Shown one piece after another: positions 8,110 through 17,405 of a stretch of 64,000 nt of DNA. The stretch's first letter is position 1. Every line of letters starts with the position of its first letter. The notes under the pieces are model-generated. The model saw nothing but the letters and a program-made list of their open reading frames with translations, did no database searches and was not told the DNA's origin. The stretch spans positions 1,922,001 through 1,986,000 of the forward strand of contig NZ_CP019113.1 of the NCBI RefSeq assembly GCF_001888805.2, read 5' to 3'. The position numbers were made by a program, and so were the translations under genes. The DNA comes from Enterobacter sp. SA187 (GTDB taxonomy: Bacteria > Pseudomonadota > Gammaproteobacteria > Enterobacterales > Enterobacteriaceae).

Positions 8110-9185
8110 TGTGGCTGGCCGAGCATCTGGTCAAATATTATTCTGGCTTTAACGTCTTTTCTTATCTGACGTTTCGCGCCATTGTCAGCCTGCTGACCGC
8201 GCTGTTCATCTCGCTGTGGATGGGCCCGCGCATGATTGCCCGTCTGCAAAAACTCGCTTTTGGCCAGGTCGTCCGTAACGACGGTCCGGAATCGCACTTC
8301 AGTAAACGCGGTACGCCAACCATGGGCGGGATCATGATCCTGACCGCGATTGTCATTTCCGTCCTGCTGTGGGCCTATCCCTCCAACCCTTACGTCTGGT
8401 GCGTACTGGTGGTGCTGGTCGGCTACGGCATCATCGGCTTTGTGGATGATTACCGCAAAGTGGTGCGTAAAGACACCAAAGGGCTGATTGCCCGCTGGAA
8501 GTATTTCTGGATGTCGGTGATCGCGCTGGGCGTGGCGTTCGCGCTCTATCTCGCCGGTAACGATACGCCAGCCACGCAGCTGGTAGTGCCGTTCTTTAAG
8601 GACGTGATGCCGCAGCTGGGGCTGTTCTACGTGCTGCTGGCCTACTTCGTGATTGTCGGTACCGGCAACGCGGTCAACCTGACTGACGGTCTGGATGGCC
8701 TTGCCATTATGCCGACGGTGTTTGTCGCCGGGGGCTTTGCGCTGGTGGCCTGGGCGTCCGGTAACATGAATTTCGCCAACTATCTGCACATCCCTTACCT
8801 GCGTCATGCGGGTGAACTGGTGATCGTCTGTACGGCCATCGTCGGCGCAGGACTCGGTTTCTTATGGTTCAACACCTATCCGGCGCAGGTCTTTATGGGC
8901 GACGTCGGCTCGCTGGCGCTGGGCGGCGCGCTGGGCATTATCGCCGTGCTGCTGCGTCAGGAATTCCTGCTGGTGATCATGGGCGGCGTCTTTGTGGTGG
9001 AAACCCTGTCGGTGATCCTCCAGGTCGGCTCGTTTAAACTGCGCGGCCAGCGGATCTTCCGCATGGCGCCGATCCATCACCATTACGAACTGAAAGGCTG
9101 GCCGGAGCCGCGCGTGATTGTGCGCTTCTGGATTATTTCGCTGATGCTGGTCCTCATCGGACTGGCAACGCTGAAGGTGCGTTAA
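8103..9185 (+). CDS. mraY: MraY, phospho-MurNAc-pentapeptide translocase (lipid I synthesis)
   Basis: 360-residue polytopic membrane enzyme with about ten hydrophobic segments. It transfers phospho-MurNAc-pentapeptide to undecaprenyl phosphate, making lipid I. The catalytic aspartates are present: FVDDY with Asp115 and Asp116, the NLTDGLDGLA loop, and FMGDVGS. The basic MAPIHHHYE loop is intact. Start overlaps murF by 7 bp; murD follows after 2 bp. Confidence 0.97.
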   Translation: MLVWLAEHLVKYYSGFNVFSYLTFRAIVSLLTALFISLWMGPRMIARLQKLAFGQVVRNDGPESHFSKRGTPTMGGIMILTAIVISVLLWAYPSNPYVWCVLVVLVGYGIIGFVDDYRKVVRKDTKGLIARWKYFWMSVIALGVAFALYLAGNDTPATQLVVPFFKDVMPQLGLFYVLLAYFVIVGTGNAVNLTDGLDGLAIMPTVFVAGGFALVAWASGNMNFANYLHIPYLRHAGELVIVCTAIVGAGLGFLWFNTYPAQVFMGDVGSLALGGALGIIAVLLRQEFLLVIMGGVFVVETLSVILQVGSFKLRGQRIFRMAPIHHHYELKGWPEPRVIVRFWIISLMLVLIGLATLKVR

Positions 9186-9187
9186 TC

Positions 9188-10504
9188 ATGGCAGATTACC
9201 AGGGCAAAAAAGTCGTCATCATCGGGTTAGGTTTAACCGGCCTGTCCTGCGTGGACTTTTTCCTTGCGCGCGGCGTTAACCCGCGGGTAATGGACACGCG
9301 CGTTGCGCCGCCGGGGCTGGACAAGCTGCCGGAAACGGTGGAGCGCCATCTTGGTAGTCTGAATGACGACTGGCTGCTGGCCGCCGATCTGATTGTCGCC
9401 AGTCCGGGTATGGCGCTGGCGCATCCGTCCCTCAGCGCCGCCGCCGATGAAGGCGTGGAGATTATCGGCGACATCGAACTGTTTTGCCGTGAAGCCCAGG
9501 CACCGATCGTCGCCATTACCGGTTCAAACGGAAAAAGCACCGTCACCACCCTGGTGGGCGAAATGGCGAAAGCTGCGGGTATGAACGTTGGCGTCGGCGG
9601 CAATATCGGCCTGCCTGCGCTGATGCTGCTGGACAGCGCCTGTGAACTGTATGTACTGGAACTGTCGAGCTTCCAGCTGGAAACTACCACCAGCCTGCGC
9701 AGCGTGGCGGCGACGATCCTGAACGTCACTGAAGATCATATGGATCGCTATCCGTTTGGCCTCCAGCAGTATCGTGCGGCGAAATTGCGCGTCTATGAAA
9801 ACGCCAAAGTCTGCGTGGTGAATGCCGATGATGCGCTGACCATGCCGGTGCGCGGCGCTGATGAACGCTGCATCAGCTTCGGCGTGGATGTGGGCGACTA
9901 TCACCTGAACCGCCAGCAGGGGGAAACCTGGCTGCGCGTGAAGGGCGAAAAGGTGCTGAACGTAAAAGAGATGAAGCTTACGGGGCAGCATAACTACACC
10001 AATGCGCTGGCGGCGCTGGCGCTGGCGGATGCCGCCGGTATACCGCGCGCCAGCAGCCTGAAAGCGCTAACCACCTTCACCGGTCTCGCGCACCGTTTCC
10101 AGCTGGCCCTTGAGCATAACGGCGTGCGCTGGATCAACGACTCCAAAGCCACCAACGTCGGCAGCACCGAAGCGGCGCTGAACGGCCTGCAGGTGGACGG
10201 CACCTTACATTTACTGCTCGGCGGCGACGGCAAATCCGCCGATTTCTCGCCGCTGGCGCGTTATCTGACCGGCGATCGTGTTCGCCTGTACTGCTTTGGC
10301 CGCGACGGCGCTGAACTTGCCGCGCTGCGTCCGGACATTGCCGTGCAAACGGAAACCATGGAACAGGCGATGCGCCTGATCGCGCCGCAGGTAAAAGCCG
10401 GGGACATGGTGTTGCTGTCGCCCGCCTGCGCCAGTCTCGATCAGTTTAAGAATTTCGAACAACGGGGCGATCTCTTTACCCGTCTGGCGAGGGAGTTAGG
10501 CTGA
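9188..10504 (+). CDS. murD: UDP-MurNAc-L-Ala:D-Glu ligase MurD
   Basis: 438 residues, E. coli length. An N-terminal Rossmann-like domain (VVIIGLGLTGLS) binds the UMA substrate. The ATP P-loop GSNGKST is at 112-118 and the C-terminal domain carries LLLGGDGKSADF. It adds D-glutamate to UDP-MurNAc-L-Ala in the cytoplasm. The final stop base overlaps the first base of the ftsW ATG (TGATG). Confidence 0.97.
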   Translation: MADYQGKKVVIIGLGLTGLSCVDFFLARGVNPRVMDTRVAPPGLDKLPETVERHLGSLNDDWLLAADLIVASPGMALAHPSLSAAADEGVEIIGDIELFCREAQAPIVAITGSNGKSTVTTLVGEMAKAAGMNVGVGGNIGLPALMLLDSACELYVLELSSFQLETTTSLRSVAATILNVTEDHMDRYPFGLQQYRAAKLRVYENAKVCVVNADDALTMPVRGADERCISFGVDVGDYHLNRQQGETWLRVKGEKVLNVKEMKLTGQHNYTNALAALALADAAGIPRASSLKALTTFTGLAHRFQLALEHNGVRWINDSKATNVGSTEAALNGLQVDGTLHLLLGGDGKSADFSPLARYLTGDRVRLYCFGRDGAELAALRPDIAVQTETMEQAMRLIAPQVKAGDMVLLSPACASLDQFKNFEQRGDLFTRLARELG

Positions 10505-11748
10505 TGCGTTTATCGCTACCGCGCCTTCGACTGCCGCGCCTGCCGGGGATGGGTATCCTTGGCTGGGCTGGCTCGGCACTTCGTGGCTGGGTCATGGGAT
10601 CCCGTGAGAAAGACACCGACAGTCTGATCATGTATGACCGCATGCTGCTGTGGCTGACGCTTGGCCTGGGTGCGGTAGGTTTTATCATGGTGACCTCGGC
10701 GTCGATGCCGGTCGGCCAGCGCCTGACTAACGATCCGTTCTTCTTCGCCAAACGTGACGCGCTGTACCTGTTCCTCGCGTTTTGTCTGGCGGTGATCACC
10801 CTGCGTCTGCCGATGACCTTCTGGCAGCGCTACAGCTCGGCGATGCTGATCCTCGCCATTATCATGCTGCTGCTGGTTCTGGTGGTGGGCAGCTCGATCA
10901 ACGGGGCATCGCGCTGGATCGATTTAGGGCTGATGCGTTTCCAGCCCGCGGAATTTACCAAGCTATCGCTGTTCTGCTATCTGGCGAACTACCTGGTGCG
11001 TAAGGTTGATGAGGTGCGAAATAACCTGCGCGGCTTCTTAAAACCGATGGGCGTGATCCTCGTGCTGGCGGTGTTACTGCTGGCGCAGCCTGACCTCGGT
11101 ACGGTGGTGGTGCTCTTTGTCACCACGCTGGCGATGCTGTTTCTGGCGGGCGCCAAGCTGTGGCAGTTCATCGCCATTATCGGCATGGGCATCTCCGCGG
11201 TGGTGCTGCTGATCCTCGCCGAACCCTATCGTATCCGCCGCGTGACCTCTTTCTGGCGTCCGTGGGACGATCCGTTCGGCAGCGGTTACCAGCTTACGCA
11301 GTCGCTGATGGCGTTTGGTCGCGGCGAATTGTGGGGGCAGGGGCTGGGGAATTCGGTACAGAAACTGGAATATCTGCCCGAAGCGCATACTGACTTTATC
11401 TTCGCCATTATTGGTGAGGAACTGGGTTATATCGGTGTGGTACTGGCGCTTTTGATGGTATTCTTCGTCGCTTTCCGCGCCATGTCCATCGGTCGCAAGG
11501 CGCTGGAGATCGATCAGCGTTTTTCCGGCTTTCTGGCCTGTTCGATCGGCGTCTGGTTTAGCTTCCAGGCGCTGGTTAACGTCGGTGCGGCGGCGGGTAT
11601 GCTGCCAACCAAGGGTCTGACGCTACCGCTGATCAGTTACGGTGGTTCCAGTCTGTTGATTATGTCGACGGCGATCATGCTGCTGTTACGTATTGATTAT
11701 GAAACTCGTCTGGAAAAAGCCCAGGCGTTTACACGAGGTGTTCGATGA
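10504..11748 (+). CDS. ftsW: FtsW, SEDS-family septal glycan polymerase
   Basis: 414 residues, with a basic N-terminal tail and about ten membrane segments. It is the SEDS glycosyltransferase that works with FtsI at the division septum. Family motifs include GASRWIDLG, the LAQPDLGT segment, and the C-terminal PLISYGGSSL loop. Overlaps murD by 1 bp and murG by 4 bp, consistent with a polycistronic dcw transcript. Confidence 0.97.
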   Translation: MRLSLPRLRLPRLPGMGILGWAGSALRGWVMGSREKDTDSLIMYDRMLLWLTLGLGAVGFIMVTSASMPVGQRLTNDPFFFAKRDALYLFLAFCLAVITLRLPMTFWQRYSSAMLILAIIMLLLVLVVGSSINGASRWIDLGLMRFQPAEFTKLSLFCYLANYLVRKVDEVRNNLRGFLKPMGVILVLAVLLLAQPDLGTVVVLFVTTLAMLFLAGAKLWQFIAIIGMGISAVVLLILAEPYRIRRVTSFWRPWDDPFGSGYQLTQSLMAFGRGELWGQGLGNSVQKLEYLPEAHTDFIFAIIGEELGYIGVVLALLMVFFVAFRAMSIGRKALEIDQRFSGFLACSIGVWFSFQALVNVGAAAGMLPTKGLTLPLISYGGSSLLIMSTAIMLLLRIDYETRLEKAQAFTRGVR

Positions 11749-12812
11749 GTGTTCAGGCGAAGCGATTAATGGTGATGGCTGGCGGTACCGGTGGACACGT
11801 GTTCCCCGGGCTGGCGGTTGCGCATCATTTAATGGCTGAGGGCTGGCAGGTTCGCTGGCTGGGCACCGCCGACCGAATGGAAGCGGATTTAGTGCCGAAA
11901 CACGGCATTGAGATCGATTTTATCCGTATTTCCGGCCTGCGCGGGAAAGGCGTGAAAGCCCTGCTGCTGGCGCCGCTGCGAATTTTCAACGCCTGGCGTC
12001 AGGCGCGCGCAATCATGAAGCGCTTTCGCCCGGACGTGGTGCTGGGGATGGGCGGTTATGTGTCAGGCCCTGGTGGGCTGGCGGCGTGGTCGCTGGGCAT
12101 TCCCGTGGTGCTGCATGAGCAGAACGGCATCGCTGGCCTGACCAACAAGTGGCTGGCGAAAATCGCCAGAACGGTGATGCAGGCGTTTCCCGGTGCCTTT
12201 GCCAATGCAGAGGTGGTCGGCAACCCGGTGCGTACTGATGTCCTGGCGCTGCCGCTGCCGCAGGATCGCCTTGCAGGCCGTGAAGGGCCGGTGCGCGTGC
12301 TGGTGGTGGGCGGCTCCCAGGGCGCGCGCATTCTGAACCAGACCATGCCGCAGGTCGCCGCGAAGCTCGCTGACCGCGTCACCATCTGGCATCAGAGCGG
12401 CAAAGGCGCGCAGCAGACCGTCGAACAGGCGTATGCGGAAAACGGTCAACCGCAGCACAAAGTGACCGAATTTATTGACGACATGGCCGCCGCTTACGCC
12501 TGGGCCGATGTCGTGGTCTGCCGTTCCGGCGCGTTGACCGTAAGCGAAATTGCCGCCGCCGGTTTACCGGCGTTGTTTGTACCCTTCCAGCACAAAGATC
12601 GGCAGCAGTACTGGAATGCCCTGCCGCTTGAAAAAGCGAGCGCGGCAAAGATCCTCGAACAGCCGCAGTTTACCGTCGATGCCGTGGCAGAGACGCTGGC
12701 GGGCTGGGATCGCAGAACATTATTAATGATGGCAGAGCGCGCACGTGCCGCCGCCATACCGGATGCAACCGATCGGGTTGCCAGAGCAGTATGCCTTGCA
12801 GCACAGGCATAA
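11745..12812 (+). CDS. murG: MurG, lipid II-forming GlcNAc transferase
   Basis: 355 residues, GT28 family, peripheral on the inner face of the membrane. It transfers GlcNAc from UDP-GlcNAc to lipid I. The first glycine-rich loop GGTGGH lies at 13-18, the second in VVGGSQGARILN, and the UDP-GlcNAc site in CRSGALTVSEI. Overlaps ftsW by 4 bp. The next gene, murC, is 55 bp away, an unusually large gap for this cluster, and that gap contains a hairpin. Confidence 0.97.
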   Translation: MSVQAKRLMVMAGGTGGHVFPGLAVAHHLMAEGWQVRWLGTADRMEADLVPKHGIEIDFIRISGLRGKGVKALLLAPLRIFNAWRQARAIMKRFRPDVVLGMGGYVSGPGGLAAWSLGIPVVLHEQNGIAGLTNKWLAKIARTVMQAFPGAFANAEVVGNPVRTDVLALPLPQDRLAGREGPVRVLVVGGSQGARILNQTMPQVAAKLADRVTIWHQSGKGAQQTVEQAYAENGQPQHKVTEFIDDMAAAYAWADVVVCRSGALTVSEIAAAGLPALFVPFQHKDRQQYWNALPLEKASAAKILEQPQFTVDAVAETLAGWDRRTLLMMAERARAAAIPDATDRVARAVCLAAQA

Positions 12813-12817
12813 AGATC

Positions 12818-12836
12818 GCGACGCCTTTTGCGTCGC
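12818..12836 (+). promoter_or_regulatory. Hairpin between murG and murC
   Basis: Perfect 7-bp stem GCGACGC (12818-12824) and GCGTCGC (12830-12836) with loop CTTTT, followed by ACGAATTTTT. It could be a partial terminator or an mRNA processing site within the dcw operon. The T-run is displaced from the stem, so full termination is unlikely. Confidence 0.45.
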
Positions 12837-12867
12837 ACGAATTTTTGAAGTCGATGGCGTTTAGAGA

Positions 12868-14343
12868 ATGAATACACAACAACTGGCGAAACTGCGTTCT
12901 ATCGTGCCCGAGATGCGTCGCGTCCGGCACATTCACTTTGTTGGCATTGGCGGTGCCGGTATGGGCGGTATCGCTGAAGTGCTGGCCAACGAAGGCTATC
13001 AGATCAGCGGCTCCGATCTGGCGCCCAATCCGGTGACGCAGCAGTTGTCTTCCCTCGGCGCGACCATTTATTTCAATCACCGTCCGGAAAACGTGCTGGA
13101 TGCCAGCGTGGTGGTGGTGTCGAGCGCCATTACCGCGGATAACCCGGAGATCGTCGCCGCTCATGAAGCGCGCATTCCGGTGATCCGCCGCGCTGAAATG
13201 CTGGCGGAGTTAATGCGTTTTCGTCACGGTATCGCCATCGCCGGTACGCACGGTAAAACCACCACCACGGCGATGGTGGCCAGTATTTATGCGGAAGCAG
13301 GGCTGGATCCGACCTTCGTTAACGGCGGTCTGGTGAAAGCGGCGGGCGTGCATGCGCGTCTGGGTCACAGCCGTTATCTCATCGCCGAGGCGGATGAGAG
13401 CGATGCCTCTTTCCTGCATTTGCAGCCGATGGTGGCGATTGTCACCAATATCGAAGCCGATCATATGGATACCTACCAGGGCGACTTCGAAAATTTAAAG
13501 CAGACGTTCATTAATTTTCTGCACAACCTGCCGTTTTATGGCCGTGCGGTGATGTGCGTGGACGATGGCGTGATCCGTGAACTGCTGCCGCGTGTGGGAC
13601 GTCAGACGACCACTTATGGCTTCAGCGATGATGCGGATGTACGCATCGAAAATTATCGCCAGACCGGGCCGCAGGGTCACTTTACGCTGCTGCGTCAGGA
13701 CAAGCCTGCGCTGCACGTAACGCTGAACGCGCCGGGTCGCCATAACGCACTGAACGCAGCGGCGGCGGTAGCGGTCGCTACAGAAGAGGGTATCGACGAT
13801 GCGGCGATCCTGCGCGCGCTGGAAAGTTTCCAGGGCACCGGCCGTCGTTTCGATTTCCTCGGTGAATTCCCGTTAGAAACGGTGAACGGGAAAGCAGGCA
13901 CCGCGATGCTGGTTGATGATTACGGTCATCACCCGACGGAAGTGGACGCCACGATCAAAGCGGCGCGCGCGGGCTGGCCGGAAAAAAATCTGATCATGAT
14001 CTTCCAGCCGCACCGCTATACCCGTACCCGCGATCTGTATGACGATTTCGCCAACGTGCTGACGCAGGTGGATACCCTGCTGATGCTGGATGTGTATTCC
14101 GCCGGCGAAACGCCGATCCCGGGCGCAGACAGCCGTTCGCTTTGCCGTACCATTCGTGGTCGCGGTAAAATCGACCCGATCCTTGTGCCGGATCACGCGC
14201 AGGTGGCGGCGATGCTGGCGCCGGTATTAACCGGCAACGATCTGATTCTGGTGCAGGGCGCAGGCAATATCGGCAAAATTGCCCGCAGCCTTGCTGAAAG
14301 TAAACTGAAACCGCAAACCCAGGAGGAAGAACATCATGGCTGA
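12868..14343 (+). CDS. murC: UDP-MurNAc:L-alanine ligase MurC
   Basis: 491 residues. First Mur ligase, joining L-Ala to UDP-MurNAc in the cytoplasm. The N-terminal UDP-binding loop HFVGIGGAGMGGIA (about 23-36) and the P-loop GTHGKT at 126-131 are intact, and the LVDDYGHHPTE motif is present. It overlaps the start of ddlB by 8 bp. Full length, no anomalies. Confidence 0.97.
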   Translation: MNTQQLAKLRSIVPEMRRVRHIHFVGIGGAGMGGIAEVLANEGYQISGSDLAPNPVTQQLSSLGATIYFNHRPENVLDASVVVVSSAITADNPEIVAAHEARIPVIRRAEMLAELMRFRHGIAIAGTHGKTTTTAMVASIYAEAGLDPTFVNGGLVKAAGVHARLGHSRYLIAEADESDASFLHLQPMVAIVTNIEADHMDTYQGDFENLKQTFINFLHNLPFYGRAVMCVDDGVIRELLPRVGRQTTTYGFSDDADVRIENYRQTGPQGHFTLLRQDKPALHVTLNAPGRHNALNAAAAVAVATEEGIDDAAILRALESFQGTGRRFDFLGEFPLETVNGKAGTAMLVDDYGHHPTEVDATIKAARAGWPEKNLIMIFQPHRYTRTRDLYDDFANVLTQVDTLLMLDVYSAGETPIPGADSRSLCRTIRGRGKIDPILVPDHAQVAAMLAPVLTGNDLILVQGAGNIGKIARSLAESKLKPQTQEEEHHG

Positions 14344-15256
14344 GAAAGTTGCCGTCCTCTTTGGCGGAACCTCTGCGGAACGTGACGTATCGCTGAATTC
14401 CGGCGCGGCAGTGCTGGCCGGTCTGCGCGAAGGGGGCGTTGATGCCCATCCTGTTGATCCGCGCGATACCGATGTCACGCAGTTAAAAGCGCTCGGCTAT
14501 CAGAAAGTGTTTATTGCCCTGCACGGTCGCGGGGGAGAAGATGGCACGTTACAGGGATTGCTGGAGCTGATCGGGCTGCCTTATACCGGCAGCGGCGTGA
14601 TGGCGTCGGCGATCTCCATGGACAAACTGCGCAGCAAATTGTTGTGGCAGGGCGCGGGTTTACCGGTCGCGCCCTGGGTGGCGCTAACCCGTAAGGCCTT
14701 CGAAGCGGGTCTTGATGACGCCGTTACGGCACAGATTTCCGCGCTGGGCTTACCGCTGATTGTGAAGCCGAGCCGCGAGGGCTCCAGCGTGGGCATGTCA
14801 AAAGTCACCGAAGCCAGTGCATTACAGGATGCATTGACAATGGCTTTTCAACATGATGAAGATGTTCTTATTGAAAAATGGCTCAGTGGCCCGGAATTTA
14901 CGCTGGCCGTGCTCGGTGAAGAAATTTTACCGTCAATTCGCATCCAACCCGCTGGAACCTTCTATGATTATGAGGCGAAGTATCTCTCTGATGAGACACA
15001 ATATTTCTGTCCTTCCGGTTTAGAAGCAGGCGATGAATCGCATTTACGCGATCTGGTGCAAAAAGCATGGACCGCGTTAGGCTGTCAGGGCTGGGGTCGC
15101 ATTGACGCCATGCAGGACAGCGATGGCCAGTTTTATCTCCTGGAAGCGAATACCTCGCCGGGCATGACCAGCCATAGTCTGGTGCCGATGGCGGCGCGCC
15201 AGGCGGGAATGAGCTTCTCGCAGCTGGTTGTAAGAATTTTGGCATTGGCGGACTGA
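14336..15256 (+). CDS. ddlB: D-alanine:D-alanine ligase DdlB
   Basis: 306 residues, ATP-grasp fold. It makes the D-Ala-D-Ala used by MurF. Motifs include VLFGGTSAERDVS near the N terminus, KPSREGSSVGMS for ATP binding, and the C-terminal LEANTSPGMTSHS. The middle part (about 14810-15010) is clearly richer in A/T codons than neighbouring genes. In E. coli the ftsQ promoters lie in ddlB, so this stretch may serve a second role. One base separates its stop from ftsQ. Confidence 0.96.
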   Translation: MAEKVAVLFGGTSAERDVSLNSGAAVLAGLREGGVDAHPVDPRDTDVTQLKALGYQKVFIALHGRGGEDGTLQGLLELIGLPYTGSGVMASAISMDKLRSKLLWQGAGLPVAPWVALTRKAFEAGLDDAVTAQISALGLPLIVKPSREGSSVGMSKVTEASALQDALTMAFQHDEDVLIEKWLSGPEFTLAVLGEEILPSIRIQPAGTFYDYEAKYLSDETQYFCPSGLEAGDESHLRDLVQKAWTALGCQGWGRIDAMQDSDGQFYLLEANTSPGMTSHSLVPMAARQAGMSFSQLVVRILALAD

Positions 15257-15257
15257 T

Positions 15258-16091
15258 ATGTCGCAGGCGGCACTGAACACGCGCAACCAGAGTGAGGAAG
15301 ACGTTAGCTCCTCACGACGGAATAATGGAACGCGTCTGGCAGGGATTATTTTCCTGCTTACGGTAGTGTGTACCGTGCTGGTGAGCGGCTGGATGGTGCT
15401 GGGCTGGATGGATGACGCGCAACGTTTACCCCTTTCCAGACTGGTAGTCACGGGCGAACGGCATTACACGCGTAATGATGATATTCGTCAGTCCATACTG
15501 GCGCTGGGATCGCCCGGCACCTTTATGACGCAGGACGTCAACATCATTCAGAGCCAGATCGAGCGCCTGCCGTGGATCAAACAGGCGAGCGTTCGTAAGC
15601 AATGGCCCGATGAATTGAAGATTCATCTGGTTGAATATGTGCCTATAGCGCGGTGGAATGATCAGCACATGGTGGATGCCGACGGCAATTCGTTCAGCGT
15701 ACCTGCGGATCGCGTCAGTAAAGAGGGATTACCTCTGCTGTACGGTCCCGAAGGCAGCGAAAACGAAGTTTTGCAGGGCTACCGTGATATGGGTAAAGAG
15801 CTGGCTAAGGATAAGTTCACGTTGAAAGAGGCGGCCATGACCGCGCGGCGCTCCTGGCAATTAACGTTGAACAACGATATTAAGCTCAATCTTGGGCGGG
15901 GCGATACGATGAAACGCCTGTCCCGCTTTGTTGAACTGTACCCGGTGCTTTTGCAGCAGGCGCAGACCGATGGCAAAGAGATTAGCTACGTTGACTTGCG
16001 CTATGACTCAGGCGCGGCGGTCGGATGGAAACCGGCTCCCATTGAGGATCCTAATCAGCAACAGAATCAGGCACAGGCAGAGCAACAATGA
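15258..16091 (+). CDS. ftsQ: Cell division protein FtsQ
   Basis: 277 residues (E. coli 276). A cytoplasmic tail is followed by a membrane segment at about 27-50, a POTRA domain from about residue 58, and the beta domain. FtsQ recruits FtsL and FtsB to the septum. The C-terminal tail is rich in Q and A, as in enteric homologues. Overlaps ftsA by 4 bp (ATGA). Confidence 0.95.
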   Translation: MSQAALNTRNQSEEDVSSSRRNNGTRLAGIIFLLTVVCTVLVSGWMVLGWMDDAQRLPLSRLVVTGERHYTRNDDIRQSILALGSPGTFMTQDVNIIQSQIERLPWIKQASVRKQWPDELKIHLVEYVPIARWNDQHMVDADGNSFSVPADRVSKEGLPLLYGPEGSENEVLQGYRDMGKELAKDKFTLKEAAMTARRSWQLTLNNDIKLNLGRGDTMKRLSRFVELYPVLLQQAQTDGKEISYVDLRYDSGAAVGWKPAPIEDPNQQQNQAQAEQQ

Positions 16092-17344
16092 TCAAGGCGA
16101 CGGACAGAAAACTGGTAGTTGGACTGGAGATTGGCACCGCGAAGGTCGCCGCTTTAGTAGGGGAAGTTCTGCCCGACGGTATGATCAATATCATTGGCGT
16201 GGGCAGCTGCCCGTCCCGTGGTATGGATAAAGGTGGGGTTAATGACCTGGAGTCCGTGGTTAAATGCGTACAGCGCGCCATTGACCAGGCCGAATTAATG
16301 GCAGACTGCCAGATTTCGTCAGTGTATCTGGCGCTTTCAGGTAAACACATCAGCTGCCAGAATGAAATTGGTATGGTGCCGATTTCAGAAGAAGAAGTGA
16401 CGCAGGAAGACGTTGAAAACGTGGTGCATACCGCCAAATCCGTGCGTGTGCGCGATGAGCATCGCGTCCTGCATGTAATTCCGCAGGAGTACGCCATTGA
16501 TTACCAGGAAGGGATCAAGAACCCGGTGGGTCTGTCGGGCGTGCGTATGCAGGCAAAAGTGCACTTGATCACATGTCACAACGATATGGCGAAAAACATT
16601 GTCAAAGCCGTTGAACGTTGTGGCCTGAAAGTTGACCAACTGATCTTTGCCGGACTGGCGTCCAGTTATTCTGTGCTGACAGAAGACGAACGTGAGCTGG
16701 GTGTCTGCGTTGTAGACGTCGGCGGTGGTACAATGGATATTGCCGTCTATACCGGTGGGGCGTTACGTCACACAAAAGTGATCCCTTATGCGGGGAACGT
16801 CGTCACCAGCGATATCGCCTATGCCTTCGGTACGCCGCCGAGCGATGCCGAAGCCATCAAAGTGCGCCATGGCTGCGCACTCGGCTCTATCGTCGGTAAA
16901 GACGAGAGCGTAGAAGTACCGAGCGTGGGCGGTCGTCCGCCGCGCAGCCTCCAGCGTCAGACGCTGGCGGAAGTGATTGAGCCGCGGTATACCGAACTGC
17001 TCAATCTGGTAAACGAAGAGATTTTACAGTTGCAGGAGCAGCTTCGTCAGCAGGGTGTGAAACATCATCTGGCGGCGGGGATTGTGTTAACAGGCGGTGC
17101 CGCGCAGATTGAAGGCTTAGCCGCCTGCGCACAGCGAGTGTTCCATACGCAGGTGCGTATTGGTGCGCCGCTCAATATTACCGGACTTACGGATTACGCC
17201 CAGGAGCCGTATTATTCCACGGCGGTTGGGTTGCTTCACTACGGGAAAGAGTCCCATTTGAGTGGTGAAGCAGAAGTGGAAAAACGTGTGTCAGTCGGCT
17301 CGTGGATCAAACGACTCAACAGCTGGCTGCGAAAAGAGTTTTAA
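16088..17344 (+). CDS. ftsA: FtsA, actin-like Z-ring membrane anchor
   Basis: 418 residues (E. coli 420). Actin-fold ATPase with motifs LVVGLEIGTAKVAALVGE at the N terminus and VVDVGGGTMDIAVY for phosphate binding. The C-terminal amphipathic membrane-targeting helix (SWIKRLNSWLRKEF) is intact. It tethers FtsZ filaments and recruits later division proteins. Overlaps ftsQ by 4 bp; ftsZ follows after 61 bp. E. coli ftsZ promoters lie within ftsA; I did not pick out specific ones here. Confidence 0.97.
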   Translation: MIKATDRKLVVGLEIGTAKVAALVGEVLPDGMINIIGVGSCPSRGMDKGGVNDLESVVKCVQRAIDQAELMADCQISSVYLALSGKHISCQNEIGMVPISEEEVTQEDVENVVHTAKSVRVRDEHRVLHVIPQEYAIDYQEGIKNPVGLSGVRMQAKVHLITCHNDMAKNIVKAVERCGLKVDQLIFAGLASSYSVLTEDERELGVCVVDVGGGTMDIAVYTGGALRHTKVIPYAGNVVTSDIAYAFGTPPSDAEAIKVRHGCALGSIVGKDESVEVPSVGGRPPRSLQRQTLAEVIEPRYTELLNLVNEEILQLQEQLRQQGVKHHLAAGIVLTGGAAQIEGLAACAQRVFHTQVRIGAPLNITGLTDYAQEPYYSTAVGLLHYGKESHLSGEAEVEKRVSVGSWIKRLNSWLRKEF

Positions 17345-17405
17345 TTTTTCAGAGACCGGAGAATATTAGCGGTCTCAGGCGACAGGCACAAAACGGAGAG
17401 AAATT

